64,000 nucleotides of DNA from Anaerolineae bacterium (GCA_035529315.1 DATKWZ010000034.1:1-64000), one strand, 5' to 3'. Shown: positions 16,002-26,185, counted from the stretch's first letter. The notes: generated by a model from the sequence alone, not told the origin. Numbers and translations are program-made.

Positions 16002-17900
16002 ATGCTTAGATTAATGCGGGACCATGCCAGCAGCTGGCTGATCAAGGTTATATTAGGAGCGATCGTTATTGTTTTTGTGTTCTGGGGTGTTGGAAGCTTT
16101 CGCGCTCAAAAGGGAGGCAGGGTCGCCATAGTTAACGGAGATTCTATCACCACGGGAGAATACAAAGAGGAGTACAACAACCTTATTGATCAGCTCCGTC
16201 AAAGATTTGGCAACAGATTAGATGATAAAACGATACAGATGCTTCAGATAAAAAACCAGGCTTTAAATCAGCTTATAGAGCAGAAACTTTTGCTTCAGGA
16301 AGCCGCAAAACTCAATTTTCGTGTTTCAGATGACGAGCTTGCCGCAGCTATCAGGGGAATAAAAGCATTTCAAACATCCGGAGTATTTGACAAGAGCCTT
16401 TATAGAAGTACTTTAAATCGCTACGGGTTGACCCCTGAGCAGTTTGAGGTTAACCATAAAGGCTTTATGCTTATAGAAAAGTTGAGATCATTTTTGCTTG
16501 GCAATCTCAAGGTCTCAGACGGGGAGGCCATGGAATGGTTCAAATGGATCAATGCATCGGTAAATATAGATTATATTCTGTTCGAGCCCGGCACATATAA
16601 AGATATCAATCCTTCTGCGGAAGACATTAACACTTTTTTTGTTGATCATAAAGAGTCATATAAAACAGAACCGATGATAAAAGTTCGATTTTTATGTTTT
16701 GCCCCTGACAATTACAGGCCAAAGGTCAATATTTCGGATAAGCAAATCCAGTATTATTATGAAGCACACCAGGAAGAATTTAAAACAGATAAAACTGTTG
16801 AGGCTCGGCATATACTCATAAAGGTTGACAAGGATGCCGGCCCGGAAGCTGTTGAAAAGGCAAAAAATAAAGCCCTTGATATTCTGCAGATGACTAAGGA
16901 GGATAAGGATTTTGCCGAGCTTGCCAGACAGTATTCCGAATGCCCGAGCAAAGACCAGGGTGGACACCTTGGCGTATTTAGAAAGGAGGCTATGGTTAAG
17001 CCATTTGCCGATAAAGCTTTTTCCATGAAAGCCGGAGATATCAGCCGGCCGGTTCGCACAAGGTTTGGGTGGCACATTATAAAGGTTGAAAAAATCAATG
17101 AGGGATCGATTGTTTCCATTGATGAAGCAAAAAAAAGGATACGCAAAAAACTTATCGATGAAGAGGCAAAAACTCTTGCTTATGAAGATGCGGGATCTGT
17201 TTTGGATACTATTTTTGAAGGAGATGATCTGATAAAGGCCTCCAATGAAAGAAAATTCAAGTTGCAGACAACAGATTTTTTTACTGTAAAAGGTCCGGAT
17301 AAGGGTATTAAAAACCGCGAAAAGTTTGCTTCCGCTGCTTTTAATCTTTCGGCCATGGAGATTAGCGATATACACGACCTTGGAGATGGATATTACATCC
17401 TTCAGGTGATTGAAGAAAAAACCGGGGAAATACCCGAATTAAAAGATGTGCAGGAAAAGGTCATTGCAGCCTTGATAAAGGAAAAACAGGATGAAAAGGC
17501 GAGCAGTGATGCAAATGAGTTTTTGTCTGGTTTAAAAAAAGGCAAATTAATGAGCGCGCAGTGTGTAAAATATGGTTTGCAATTAAGCAGCACCGGTTTT
17601 TTCAAGCGGGATGAGTCTGTTTCTGATATTGGATTGGAGAAAGGAATTATTGAAGCTGCTTTTAAACTTTCAAATAAAATAAAATTGCCGGAAAAGGTAA
17701 TTAAAGGAGAAAAAGGTTATTACGTAATCAGCTTCAAGGAGAGGAAAGAGGCAGACCCAGAAGGGTTTGTCAAAGAAAAAGCAAACATAAAAGAAGGATT
17801 GCTGCGCCAAAAAAGAATCAAAACATTTGATGAATGGTTGACGCAAATAAGAAACAAAAGTAATATTTCCATTGAAAAGGACTTTTTAAAACAATCATAA
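16002..17900 (+). CDS. ppiD: PpiD/SurA-type periplasmic chaperone and peptidyl-prolyl isomerase
   Basis: A membrane-anchored folding factor for secreted proteins. An N-terminal anchor (~13-31) is followed by a SurA-N-like domain (~40-160). A parvulin domain follows (~262-360), with ARHILIK, FAELARQYSECPSKDQGG and FGWHIIKVE. A long C-terminal half resembles a second, degenerate parvulin region. The 632-residue length is close to E. coli PpiD (623). The start has the usual MLRLMRDHASSW sequence. It is convergent with the DUF47 gene, 11 bases away. Confidence 0.9.
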   Translation: MLRLMRDHASSWLIKVILGAIVIVFVFWGVGSFRAQKGGRVAIVNGDSITTGEYKEEYNNLIDQLRQRFGNRLDDKTIQMLQIKNQALNQLIEQKLLLQEAAKLNFRVSDDELAAAIRGIKAFQTSGVFDKSLYRSTLNRYGLTPEQFEVNHKGFMLIEKLRSFLLGNLKVSDGEAMEWFKWINASVNIDYILFEPGTYKDINPSAEDINTFFVDHKESYKTEPMIKVRFLCFAPDNYRPKVNISDKQIQYYYEAHQEEFKTDKTVEARHILIKVDKDAGPEAVEKAKNKALDILQMTKEDKDFAELARQYSECPSKDQGGHLGVFRKEAMVKPFADKAFSMKAGDISRPVRTRFGWHIIKVEKINEGSIVSIDEAKKRIRKKLIDEEAKTLAYEDAGSVLDTIFEGDDLIKASNERKFKLQTTDFFTVKGPDKGIKNREKFASAAFNLSAMEISDIHDLGDGYYILQVIEEKTGEIPELKDVQEKVIAALIKEKQDEKASSDANEFLSGLKKGKLMSAQCVKYGLQLSSTGFFKRDESVSDIGLEKGIIEAAFKLSNKIKLPEKVIKGEKGYYVISFKERKEADPEGFVKEKANIKEGLLRQKRIKTFDEWLTQIRNKSNISIEKDFLKQS

Positions 17901-17911
17901 AAAGAGACTTT

Positions 17912-18580
17912 TTATTTTGCAATCATTGCTCTCATCATATCGCCGGAGTTTTCAGCATGATCTGCTATGGAGCCGATTATTTCAATCAATCTGATTAGAT
18001 GAAATACTGAAACCGGGTCTAAATTAATCTCAAAGATCCTTCGTTTAAGCCTGTCTTCCACCACATCTGCTTCATGTTCCTTGTGACGTAAACTACGGAT
18101 GATTTCCTTGACTAAATTCCGCTGGGTTTCATTAAAGGTTTCAAAATACTTTTTTGCTTCTGATACCATCCTGCCCATTTCCTCGATGGGGTCAATGCTT
18201 GAGTCAACCAGAAGCAGGAAGTCCTTTGTAAGCACTTCCGGAATTACAGGTTCAGGTCTATAGGAAATCCAGTCAAGAGCATCTTCCACTGTGTCAAGAA
18301 CACTGTCCTGTTCTTTTAAATATCGGAACAACTGGAATTTGTCTAAAGGCATCAAGGTTCCTTTTGGCAGGTGCCCGCGTATGCGGCGCTTTATGGCATC
18401 TGCTTCTCTTTCCAGTTTAATAACTTCCTGTCTGAAGTCTTCAAAATTTACGCATTTCCTCGACAAATAACACTCTATGGCCTGTTGAAAAGCCCACGCA
18501 CATTCTTTCACCTTTTCCGCATGTTCCATGAGGGCGTCAAAAGGTGATGTGATAAACAGCGATAAAAATGGTATACGCAT
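17912..18580 (-). CDS. DUF47 (PhoU-like) phosphate transport accessory protein
   Basis: A 222-residue all-helical cytoplasmic protein of the TIGR00153/DUF47 family, related to PhoU. Acidic/His helices that may bind metal include KLEREADAIKRRI and LRHKEHEADVVEDRL. It follows the Pit gene by 11 bases, the common pit-DUF47 pair, and presumably controls the transporter (family knowledge). A possible GGAG site precedes the ATG. Confidence 0.88.
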   Translation of the reverse strand: MRIPFLSLFITSPFDALMEHAEKVKECAWAFQQAIECYLSRKCVNFEDFRQEVIKLEREADAIKRRIRGHLPKGTLMPLDKFQLFRYLKEQDSVLDTVEDALDWISYRPEPVIPEVLTKDFLLLVDSSIDPIEEMGRMVSEAKKYFETFNETQRNLVKEIIRSLRHKEHEADVVEDRLKRRIFEINLDPVSVFHLIRLIEIIGSIADHAENSGDMMRAMIAK

Positions 18581-18591
18581 AATTATCTCCT

Positions 18592-19815
18592 TTATAGAAT
18601 TAAGTGAAGTATTTTAAAAATTATCATGCTGGTTACGGCGGAAATGGGTACGGTCAAAACCCAGTAAATCATAATTTTTATGATTATTCTGAAATTGACC
18701 GCTTCTAACCCTCGTGCAAGCCCCACACCCATCACGCCGCCAATTGCCGCATGTGTTGTGGAAACAGGAAGCCCCATTTTTGAGGCGATAAGAACGGTTG
18801 TCGCAGCGGCAAATTCAACGGAGAAACCACGTGTATTAGTAAGGGTTGTAATTTTTTTGCCGACAGTCTCCATGACCCGTGCGCCGGCCATACCAATTCC
18901 ACATGCAATCCCTATGCCTCCAAAAAGAAGTAGAAAAACAGGGACAGGCATCTCAGCGCCAACACCGCCTGTTTTAAACAGAAAATAGATTACTGCAAGG
19001 GGGCCGATTGCGTTGGCCACATCATTTGCGCCTTGAGCCAGTGCAACATAGCAGGATGTTCCTATTTGAATGCTCCTGAAGATTTCTTCCGCCCCGTTTT
19101 TTTTATTTTTAACAAATCGTTTTAAAGCCAGCATCCCAGTATATCCGAGAGCCACGGCCAGAACAAGCGCTATGAGTAATGCCGACGTAGTCCCAATCGC
19201 AAGTTTTTTACCAAGAGGTGTTTTAAAAAGAAATGATAAAACAACAACAAAAAAGGTGATACCGATAAAAAAAGGGGATAATTTAAGCGCTCTGACAAAT
19301 GAATCCTGTTTTGAAATAATCAATTTTACAATAAATTTGAACGTTACAAAGGCAATGACAAGGCTGAAAACCGGAGATATGACCCAGCTTGATGCAACAG
19401 CAGCGAGTTGATTCCATTTGATAACCTCGACACCTCCTGCCATTATTCCAAAACCGATCATGGAGCCTACAATAGAATGGGTTGTAGATACGGGCAGAGA
19501 TTTCCAGGTGGCAAAACTCACCCACAACGCGGCAGACAGTAACGCGGAAAGAGCGCCAATAATCGCCATGTGTGGATCCGTGAGGATTTCAGTCGAAACA
19601 ATGCCATTACGGATTGTGTTCGTAACATGCGATCCGATAAATACGGCGCCAACTATATTCAGTATCCCAGCAATAAAGATTGCCTGGCGGACTGTAATAG
19701 CCTTGGCTCCGACAGCAGAAGCCATGGAATTGGCGACATCATTGGCGCCAATATTCCAGGCCATATAAAAACCAAAGATGTAACCGGTAATCAGGATATA
19801 ATATTCCGTCGGCAT
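18592..19815 (-). CDS. pit: Inorganic phosphate transporter, PiT family
   Basis: A 407-residue inner-membrane carrier for phosphate (or metal phosphate), driven by cation symport. About 10 hydrophobic segments are visible. The duplicated PiT signature appears twice: GANDVANSM near residue 24 with SLPVSTTHSIVG (~108), and GANDVANAIG (~260) with GLPVSTTHAAIGG (~355). It is transcribed with the DUF47 gene. Confidence 0.93.
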   Translation of the reverse strand: MPTEYYILITGYIFGFYMAWNIGANDVANSMASAVGAKAITVRQAIFIAGILNIVGAVFIGSHVTNTIRNGIVSTEILTDPHMAIIGALSALLSAALWVSFATWKSLPVSTTHSIVGSMIGFGIMAGGVEVIKWNQLAAVASSWVISPVFSLVIAFVTFKFIVKLIISKQDSFVRALKLSPFFIGITFFVVVLSFLFKTPLGKKLAIGTTSALLIALVLAVALGYTGMLALKRFVKNKKNGAEEIFRSIQIGTSCYVALAQGANDVANAIGPLAVIYFLFKTGGVGAEMPVPVFLLLFGGIGIACGIGMAGARVMETVGKKITTLTNTRGFSVEFAAATTVLIASKMGLPVSTTHAAIGGVMGVGLARGLEAVNFRIIIKIMIYWVLTVPISAVTSMIIFKILHLIL

Positions 19816-20027
19816 TATTAATTAATTGGTGTTCCTTTTAAGTAATAAAAAAATTAATTTTGCATAAGTTTTATTCATTGTCAATTATTAGTTCTCCTTT
19901 TTGTTGACTTGTAATAATGTGTATGTTACGGATTTTTGAGAAGAAAAATTTTTGAACATATCGCCACGTGTCTTTTTTCGACCATAAAGAACTTTTCAAT
20001 TACTTAATTTTAAGGAGGGGTATTTAG

Positions 20028-20420
20028 ATGAAGAAATTACAGGCTCAATTAAAAACCATATCTAAGTCTCTTATGGCGCTTTTCAAGCAGGTTGATAACA
20101 TTTTAAAGCAGACAAACAAACTACAGACACCTGAGGCAACTACTGCTTCTAAAAAAGTAAAAACTACTGCCGCAAAGGCAAAAAAGACCAGTGTAAAGAA
20201 AAAACCTGTAAAGAAAAAAACCGCCCTTGCTGCTGAAAAAAATGAGACTGCTCTTGAAGCAGTATTAAACATAATTAAAAGAAGCAGAAAAGGGGCAACA
20301 ATTGTCGAATTGAAAGAAAAAACCGGCCTTGTTTCCAGGCAGCTCAGCAATGCTCTTTATAAGCTTGCAAAGAAAGGGCAGATTATCGCAAAGGAGCGCG
20401 GCATTTATATTAAAAAATAA
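20028..20420 (+). CDS. Lys-rich histone-like protein with C-terminal winged helix
   Basis: 130 residues in three parts. Residues 1-35 form an amphipathic helix or coiled coil. Residues ~38-70 are a low-complexity Lys/Ala/Thr tract with repeats of the KKKPVKKK type. Residues ~75-130 form a winged-helix domain (GATIVELKEKTGLVSRQLSNAL, then a basic wing). This pattern suggests a nucleoid or DNA-binding protein, the tract resembling H1-like tails (inference). GGAGGGG precedes the ATG. It is monocistronic and closed by a strong terminator. Confidence 0.8.
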   Translation: MKKLQAQLKTISKSLMALFKQVDNILKQTNKLQTPEATTASKKVKTTAAKAKKTSVKKKPVKKKTALAAEKNETALEAVLNIIKRSRKGATIVELKEKTGLVSRQLSNALYKLAKKGQIIAKERGIYIKK

Positions 20421-20487
20421 TAGTTGAGCGGTTTTTCGAAGTTTTATGTTTATTTTTTTATAAGCTAAGCCGGCTTAACGTAAAGAT

Positions 20488-20540
20488 AAAAAGCCTTTAG
20501 CTTGCCAGGCATATCATGGCAGGTTTGCTAAAGGCTTTTT
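20488..20540 (+). terminator. Strong bidirectional terminator with inner stem
   Basis: AAAAAGCCTTTAGC (20488-20501) pairs perfectly with GCTAAAGGCTTTTT (20527-20540). A second stem, TGCCA/TGGCA, sits inside the loop. A- and T-runs on opposite sides allow use in both directions. Confidence 0.85.
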
Positions 20541-20562
20541 GGCTTTTACAAGGGGTTTTACA

Positions 20563-23472
20563 ATGCTGAAAAAGCTTTTCAGACAGTTTGTCTTTAAATA
20601 TTTACTCTATAGTCTTGTTTTTTTAGTTGTATTATCTTTTTCAATTACTGCGCGTCAAACAGATGCGACAGGTAAGTATTTAACAGTTGCGAATGCCAAT
20701 GTTGGCAACCCCTGTTTTCAGGCAAAGTGGCCACATGAAAAAAGCGAACTTCTTCCAGACCCATCCCTTGTGTTTGGAAGGTTGCCGAACGGCTTCAGGT
20801 ATCTATTGATGGAAAACCGAAAACCAAAGGGCAGGGTGAGCATGCATCTGAATGTTCAGGCGGGATCGATGCATGAGTCTGATCAGCAGCAGGGAATGGC
20901 CCACTTTCTTGAACATATGCTTTTTTGTGGTTCAACCCATTTCAAGCCCGGAGAACTCGTAAAATACTTCCAAAGCACAGGGATGAAGTTCGGCCCTGAT
21001 GCAAATGCGCGTACAGGATATTATGAAACGGTTTATGATATACTTTTACCAAAGGGAGACAGGCAAGGTCTAGAGAAGGGACTCGCTGTGCTCAAAGACT
21101 TTGCAGACGGCGCCATTTTCCCTGAGGCCGAAATAGACAGGGAACGCCGGATTGTTTTGGCTGAAAAGCGTACACGTGATTCTGCGTCCTATCGCAGGTT
21201 TGTTTCAATTATGAAGTTTGAGTTTTCTGAAGCAAAAATATCAAAAAGATTTCCCATAGGCCTGGAAAATTTTATTAAAAATGCAGACCGCAAAATGTTT
21301 AAAAATTTTTATGATACATGGTATAGACCGGAAAAAATTATACTTGTAATGACCGGAGACTTTGATGCATCCTCGGCTGCTTTACTTATAGCTGAAAAAT
21401 TTTCTACGTTATCTGTAAAGGCTTTCCCTTTGCCGGAACCGGATCTGGGCAAAATAAATCATAAAGGGATCAAAACATTTTATCATTTTGAAAAGGAAAT
21501 CGGAAATACCACGACCAGCATAGAGATAATAAGAAAAATTGTGCAGCAGCCGGATTCCTTTAATTTTCAGAAAAGATTACTTATTAAGGATATTGCAGAT
21601 CAAATTGTCCAGAACCGACTGGATGTACTGGCAAGCAAGTCTGATACCCCTTTTACCTTGGCTTCCATTAGCAGCGGCATTTCCAATAATCAGATAGAAT
21701 CCGCCGAGATTACAGCAGAAAGCAGCCCTGAGAACTGGGAGAAATCACTTGCGCTTCTTGAGCAAACCCTTAGAAGGTCATTGAAATACGGATTTACTAA
21801 GTCAGAGCTTGAGAGGGTAAAAAAGGATTTCAGGTCAAGGTTGGATAATGCTGTAAATAAAGCGTCAACTCGAGAAAGTCGGTTGCTGGCGGGCGAAATA
21901 ATAATGCATCTTAATACAGATATGGTTTTTCTTTCCCCAAAGCAAAGAAGAGATCTTCTGCTTCCGGTTATTGACCGACTGACATTAAAGCAGGCGCACG
22001 ATTCATTCAAGGAGACTTGGGCGCCTAAACACAGGCTTGTGCTTGTTACAGGAAATGCTGAGCTGAAAAGTATTGATGAAAAACCGGAAGATCTGATACT
22101 TGCCGCATATAATAGAAGCAGCATGATTGGCGTGTCAAGACCGGCTGAAATAAAGACGCGGGCTTTTCCTTATCTGCCGGAACCTGAAAAAAAGGGGAAA
22201 ATCAGCGATAGAACCGAAATCCCGGAACTTGGCATTATCCAGGTTGATTTTGAGAACGGCGTCAGCCTGACCCTGAAAAAGACAGCTTTTAAGGCTGATG
22301 AGGTGCTTGTTAATCTGTCATTTGGATTGGGCAGATCTGTCGAACCCGCTGATAAGCCCGGACTTGCTGCTTTAAGCGCTGAAGTAATTAATGAAAGCGG
22401 ACTTGGCAAATTCGAAAGGGATGAAATTGAACGCGCCCTGGCAGGAAGAAGCACAGATGTTAATTTTTCTGTGGCCGAAGATTGTTTTTCCTTTAAAGGC
22501 GAAACAGTATCAAAAGAGGTGCTGTTGCTGTTTCAGCTCCTTTATGCTCATTTGACGGATCCGGCATATAGTGCAGATGCCTATAGACTTTCCATGGACC
22601 GGTTTAGGCAAAAATACCTTAAACTTTCCAGTTCCATTGACGGCGCCATGAGCCTTACCGGGAAGCGCTTTCTTGCCGGAGGCGACAGCCGTTTCGGGCT
22701 TCCATCTTATAATATGTTCAAACATTTGGCTCTTAATGATGTTGAATCATGGCTTGACCCATCATTAAGATATGATAAAATTGATGTTTCAGTGGTTGGT
22801 GATTTTGATGTTGATGCAGTAGTTGATATAGCTTCTAAATATCTTGGTAGCCTTCCTAAGCGAAGGGATGTAGATAAACAGGAGATGTTAAAATCACCCC
22901 GATTCCCTGTTGCTCAAGCACTTGAAATAAATGTTTCAACTAAAATTTCAAAAGGTCTTGTAGCTGTTGCATATCCAACTGAAGATTTATGGAATATCCA
23001 TAGAACACGCCTTTTTTCTGTACTGGCGGATATTGTTTCAGAAAGGTTGCGGGAAAGGATTCGGGAAAAACTAGGGGCTGCCTATTCTTTTGTCGCATAC
23101 AACAGTGCAAGCCGGGCATATCCCGGATATGGGGTGTTTCAAGCCTTTATTCATGTTGATCCAAAAGAAAGCAATATGGTGGTTGGGGAAGTAAAGAAAG
23201 TCATATCGGATCTTGTCGTTAGCGGAGTAAGCAAGGAGGAGTTAAAGCGTGCCATCAGGCCGACACTTACAGGCATAAAGGATATGCTGCAAAATAATTA
23301 TTACTGGCTAAATACTGTTCTTTCGGGATCAAAAAAGCATCCTCAGCAGCTTGACTGGAGCAGGACAATAATGGATGATTATGCTTCCATTACAAAAGGT
23401 GAGCTGTCTGTTCTGGCAAAACAACATCTAAACAACGATAAAGCAGCAGTAATTATTGTTAAACCGGAATAA
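20563..23472 (+). CDS. Secreted M16-family zinc metallopeptidase
   Basis: A 969-residue pitrilysin-type peptidase. The N-terminal hydrophobic segment (~12-28) suggests export or anchoring in the periplasm. The zinc motif HFLEH is at 114-118, with the third ligand in the downstream ERRIVLAEKRTR helix. Four M16 modules follow, the second half lacking the zinc motif, as is normal. The C-terminal LRERIREKLGAAYSFVAY carries the substrate-side R/Y motif. ATG 20563 has AAGGGG upstream; the frame opens at 20539 inside the terminator, which is not credible. Single gene. Confidence 0.9.
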   Translation: MLKKLFRQFVFKYLLYSLVFLVVLSFSITARQTDATGKYLTVANANVGNPCFQAKWPHEKSELLPDPSLVFGRLPNGFRYLLMENRKPKGRVSMHLNVQAGSMHESDQQQGMAHFLEHMLFCGSTHFKPGELVKYFQSTGMKFGPDANARTGYYETVYDILLPKGDRQGLEKGLAVLKDFADGAIFPEAEIDRERRIVLAEKRTRDSASYRRFVSIMKFEFSEAKISKRFPIGLENFIKNADRKMFKNFYDTWYRPEKIILVMTGDFDASSAALLIAEKFSTLSVKAFPLPEPDLGKINHKGIKTFYHFEKEIGNTTTSIEIIRKIVQQPDSFNFQKRLLIKDIADQIVQNRLDVLASKSDTPFTLASISSGISNNQIESAEITAESSPENWEKSLALLEQTLRRSLKYGFTKSELERVKKDFRSRLDNAVNKASTRESRLLAGEIIMHLNTDMVFLSPKQRRDLLLPVIDRLTLKQAHDSFKETWAPKHRLVLVTGNAELKSIDEKPEDLILAAYNRSSMIGVSRPAEIKTRAFPYLPEPEKKGKISDRTEIPELGIIQVDFENGVSLTLKKTAFKADEVLVNLSFGLGRSVEPADKPGLAALSAEVINESGLGKFERDEIERALAGRSTDVNFSVAEDCFSFKGETVSKEVLLLFQLLYAHLTDPAYSADAYRLSMDRFRQKYLKLSSSIDGAMSLTGKRFLAGGDSRFGLPSYNMFKHLALNDVESWLDPSLRYDKIDVSVVGDFDVDAVVDIASKYLGSLPKRRDVDKQEMLKSPRFPVAQALEINVSTKISKGLVAVAYPTEDLWNIHRTRLFSVLADIVSERLRERIREKLGAAYSFVAYNSASRAYPGYGVFQAFIHVDPKESNMVVGEVKKVISDLVVSGVSKEELKRAIRPTLTGIKDMLQNNYYWLNTVLSGSKKHPQQLDWSRTIMDDYASITKGELSVLAKQHLNNDKAAVIIVKPE

Positions 23473-23594
23473 AGGGATTAAAAACATAAAATACTCAATG
23501 TATTTCTGCGGTTACACGAAGTGAAGGATCAGCGCTCATATTTTTGCCTTCCTTGAACTTAAACAAAATTGAGCATTTTTCAAAGGCCTCTATA

Positions 23595-23641
23595 TGGACT
23601 CCGGTTTTCACCGAAGTGACGACTTTTTACGAGTTCATCAG
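23595..23641. repeat. Half copy of the GACTTTTTACGAG palindromic element
   Basis: TGGACTCCGGTTTTCACCG, then GTGACGACTTTTTACGAG and TTCATCAG, repeats the right half of the element at 50364-50514 almost exactly. The gap 23473-23859 holds this half copy and repeat copy B, and no gene. Confidence 0.8.
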
Positions 23642-23717
23642 CATTAACACTATATCTATTGTTTTTATGTTTATATCCTGATAATTTATAAAATTAGGAT
23701 TTAAATTTTTAAGGTTG

Positions 23718-23836
23718 TTGAACCGCAAAAGCGAGCGCATTTCCCGTAGCTTGCCGCGGGGTTAGCGAGCGAATATAAAAATGGCTAACTTCCTTACGGT
23801 CGAAGATTTCCTGTAGCTTGCTACAGGGTTCTTCAA
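23718..23836. repeat. Dispersed repeat, copy B (longest)
   Basis: It begins GAACCGCAAAAGCGAGCGCA and includes a CCCGTAGCTTGCCGCGGG hairpin and TTAGCGAGCGAA. The segment CTAACTTCCTTACGGTCGAA follows, and the perfect hairpin CCTGTAGC/GCTACAGG (23810-23827) ends it. It ends 24 bases before the resB ATG, so it may shape the leader of that mRNA. Confidence 0.8.
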
Positions 23837-23859
23837 TATATATATTATGGAAAGGACAA

Positions 23860-25230
23860 ATGATGAACAAAAATACAGGATCTGCTGATTTTTCCGGCAG
23901 ATTATGGAAATTATTTGCATCGATCAAACTAACCGTTACGCTTCTTCTGTCACTTGCTGCTACTTCTATTCTCGGGACGATTATTCCTCAGAATAAAAGC
24001 GCTGATGCATACCTGAGTGAATACGGTGAATTTTTTTATAAAATATTATCAGCCTTTAACATTTTTGATATGTATCATTCATGGTGGTTTCAGGCCCTGC
24101 TTCTTATACTGACAATTAATGTCGTTGTTTGCTCAATAAACAGATTTTCTGCTTTATGGAAGATTATATTTGTTAAAACCCCCCTTTTTGATGTTTCAAA
24201 ATTCAGAAATCTTTCTGACAAGGAAGAATTTACCGACAGCCGTTCACCTGAAGATTTGAAAAGGATATATGTTCCGATTGTTTCCAGAAGCTTCGGATAC
24301 AGAAGGATTGAAGAAACAGATAATGGATTCTGTATTTTTGCTGAAAAAGGGCGTTGGACCCGTATCGGGGTTTATACTGTTCATCTTAGTGTTATACTAT
24401 TGCTGATCGGCAGTCTGATAGGTTCGATTTTCGGTTTTGCAGGATTTGCCAATATCCCTGAAGGTGAAACAGTTAATAATATCAGACTGAATAATACCGG
24501 CAAAACACAGAGATTAGATTTTAAAATCAGATGTGATGATTTTAATATAAAGTTTTACGATTCCGGTACTCCAAGCGAATATCGTTCAAAACTGACAATC
24601 CTTGAACAAGGGAAATCTATTTTGACAAGGGATATTATCGTGAATGCTCCTCTCCGTTACAAGGGAATAAATATCTTTCAGGCCAGTTATGGCGAGCTTC
24701 CTCCCAGAGAGATTGCTTTGAATTTTAAAAACCGTGTAACCGGCATAAGTTATAAGAAAAAGTTGTCTGTGGGGCAGCAGTTTGATATCCCCGGAGATAT
24801 GGGCCAGTTTGTTATAAAGGGCCACAGAGATTCATATGGTTTCAGAGGCCATGATCTTGGAAAAACATTTATGGGTATTCTTACCCCTAAAAATGGGAGT
24901 CCGGTCCATGTCATACTTCCTGTGCGTTTTCCGTTTTTTGATGACAGGATTAGAAATGACGATCTGATCGTTTCTGTGGAAGATTATGATCATAGATATT
25001 ATACAGGGCTGCAGGTGACAAGCGACCCCGGGGTTTTAGTCGTTTATTCAGGGTTTGTAATAATGATTATCGGATGTTTTATAACCTTTTTTATGTCCCA
25101 TCAAAGGCTTTGTGTTGAAATAAGTAAGAGTGGAAAGAAAAGCAGGATTATGGTAGCAGGGACAGCAAGCAAAAATAGACTTGGAATGCAAAGCAGGATA
25201 AAGAAGATAGCGAAAAGCATGGGTAAGTGA
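23860..25230 (+). CDS. resB: Cytochrome c biogenesis protein ResB
   Basis: Part of the system II (Ccs) haem ligation machinery, acting at the outer face of the inner membrane. Three N-terminal membrane segments (~18-40, ~70-92, ~165-190) are followed by a large periplasmic domain and a final segment (~392-415). FRFKIRCDDF-like and NAPLRYKGINIFQASYG segments are typical. ATG 23860 follows AAAGGA; a second ATG at 23863 is equally possible. It precedes ccsA by 74 bases, forming the ResB/CcsA pair that would mature QrcA and other cytochromes. Confidence 0.88.
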   Translation: MMNKNTGSADFSGRLWKLFASIKLTVTLLLSLAATSILGTIIPQNKSADAYLSEYGEFFYKILSAFNIFDMYHSWWFQALLLILTINVVVCSINRFSALWKIIFVKTPLFDVSKFRNLSDKEEFTDSRSPEDLKRIYVPIVSRSFGYRRIEETDNGFCIFAEKGRWTRIGVYTVHLSVILLLIGSLIGSIFGFAGFANIPEGETVNNIRLNNTGKTQRLDFKIRCDDFNIKFYDSGTPSEYRSKLTILEQGKSILTRDIIVNAPLRYKGINIFQASYGELPPREIALNFKNRVTGISYKKKLSVGQQFDIPGDMGQFVIKGHRDSYGFRGHDLGKTFMGILTPKNGSPVHVILPVRFPFFDDRIRNDDLIVSVEDYDHRYYTGLQVTSDPGVLVVYSGFVIMIIGCFITFFMSHQRLCVEISKSGKKSRIMVAGTASKNRLGMQSRIKKIAKSMGK

Positions 25231-25304
25231 TCAAGAGTTATTAAGACCTGACAAATTCGGCCTTTTATGTATTCATCAATATTATCAAGATTAAGGATAG
25301 ATTA

Positions 25305-26144
25305 ATGGACAGTTCAAATTTGTTATCAATTGTAACATTTATTTATGGCATGGCAGCATTTTTATATATTGTTTCCTGTGTTTTTAAGAAAGAGATGCCC
25401 GGCAGGATTGCTACATGGATAGCTATAATTGCCGTTGTCGGCAATACCGGTGGTATTGCTTTGCGATGGATAGAATCTTACAGGCTTGGAATAGGCCATG
25501 CCCCGCTTTCAAATATGTATGAATCCCTTGTTTTTTTTGCGTGGATTATCGGAGTCATATATCTTGTAGTTGAGCAGACTTATAAAAACCGGGCAATTGG
25601 AGCCTTTGCAACCCCTTTGGCCTTTATGGCCATAGCTTATGCCTCGCTTTCTCCAAACATTAATGATCGTATACAGCCCCTGTTCCCGGCATTAAAAAGC
25701 AACTGGCTTATTGCCCATGTAATGACCTGTTTTATTGGATATGCTGCTTTTGCAATCGCTTTTGGTGTAAGCATCATATATCTTTTTAGTCAAAGAAAAA
25801 CAGAGGGCAAAACCGGTTTGTTTAGTCGTTTCCCGAATGCCGGCATTCTGGATGAATTGACGCATCAAATGGTAACCCTTGGTTTTTTATTTCTGACAAT
25901 CGGCATAATAACAGGGGCTGTATGGGCAAATTCCGCCTGGGGGACCTACTGGTCATGGGATCCTAAAGAGACATGGTCTCTGATAACCTGGTTTATTTAT
26001 GCAACACTATTACATGCAAGGATGATGAGAGGCTGGGAAGGAAGGAAAATCGCCTATCTTTCCATAATAGGATTTATGGCCGTTATTTTTACATATTTTG
26101 GCGTGAATCTCCTTCCGGGTTTGCATAGTTATGGACAAGGATAA
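25305..26144 (+). CDS. ccsA: Cytochrome c biogenesis protein CcsA/CcsB (haem handling)
   Basis: A 279-residue polytopic membrane protein with about 8 segments. The haem-handling WWD signature is present as WGTYWSWDPKETWSLITW (~220-237), flanked by conserved His residues. It works with ResB to export haem and attach it to CXXCH cysteines. It lies just before qrcA, a functionally sensible neighbour. Confidence 0.9.
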   Translation: MDSSNLLSIVTFIYGMAAFLYIVSCVFKKEMPGRIATWIAIIAVVGNTGGIALRWIESYRLGIGHAPLSNMYESLVFFAWIIGVIYLVVEQTYKNRAIGAFATPLAFMAIAYASLSPNINDRIQPLFPALKSNWLIAHVMTCFIGYAAFAIAFGVSIIYLFSQRKTEGKTGLFSRFPNAGILDELTHQMVTLGFLFLTIGIITGAVWANSAWGTYWSWDPKETWSLITWFIYATLLHARMMRGWEGRKIAYLSIIGFMAVIFTYFGVNLLPGLHSYGQG

Positions 26145-26156
26145 TAATAATTTTTC

Positions 26157-26185
26157 TTGACAAAAATGATATTTATAGGTAAACG
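26157..26185 (+). promoter_or_regulatory. Possible qrc promoter
   Basis: TTGACA (26157-26162), a 17-bp spacer and TAAACG (26180-26185). The -35 is perfect and the -10 weak. It lies in the 127-base gap between ccsA and qrcA. Confidence 0.35.
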
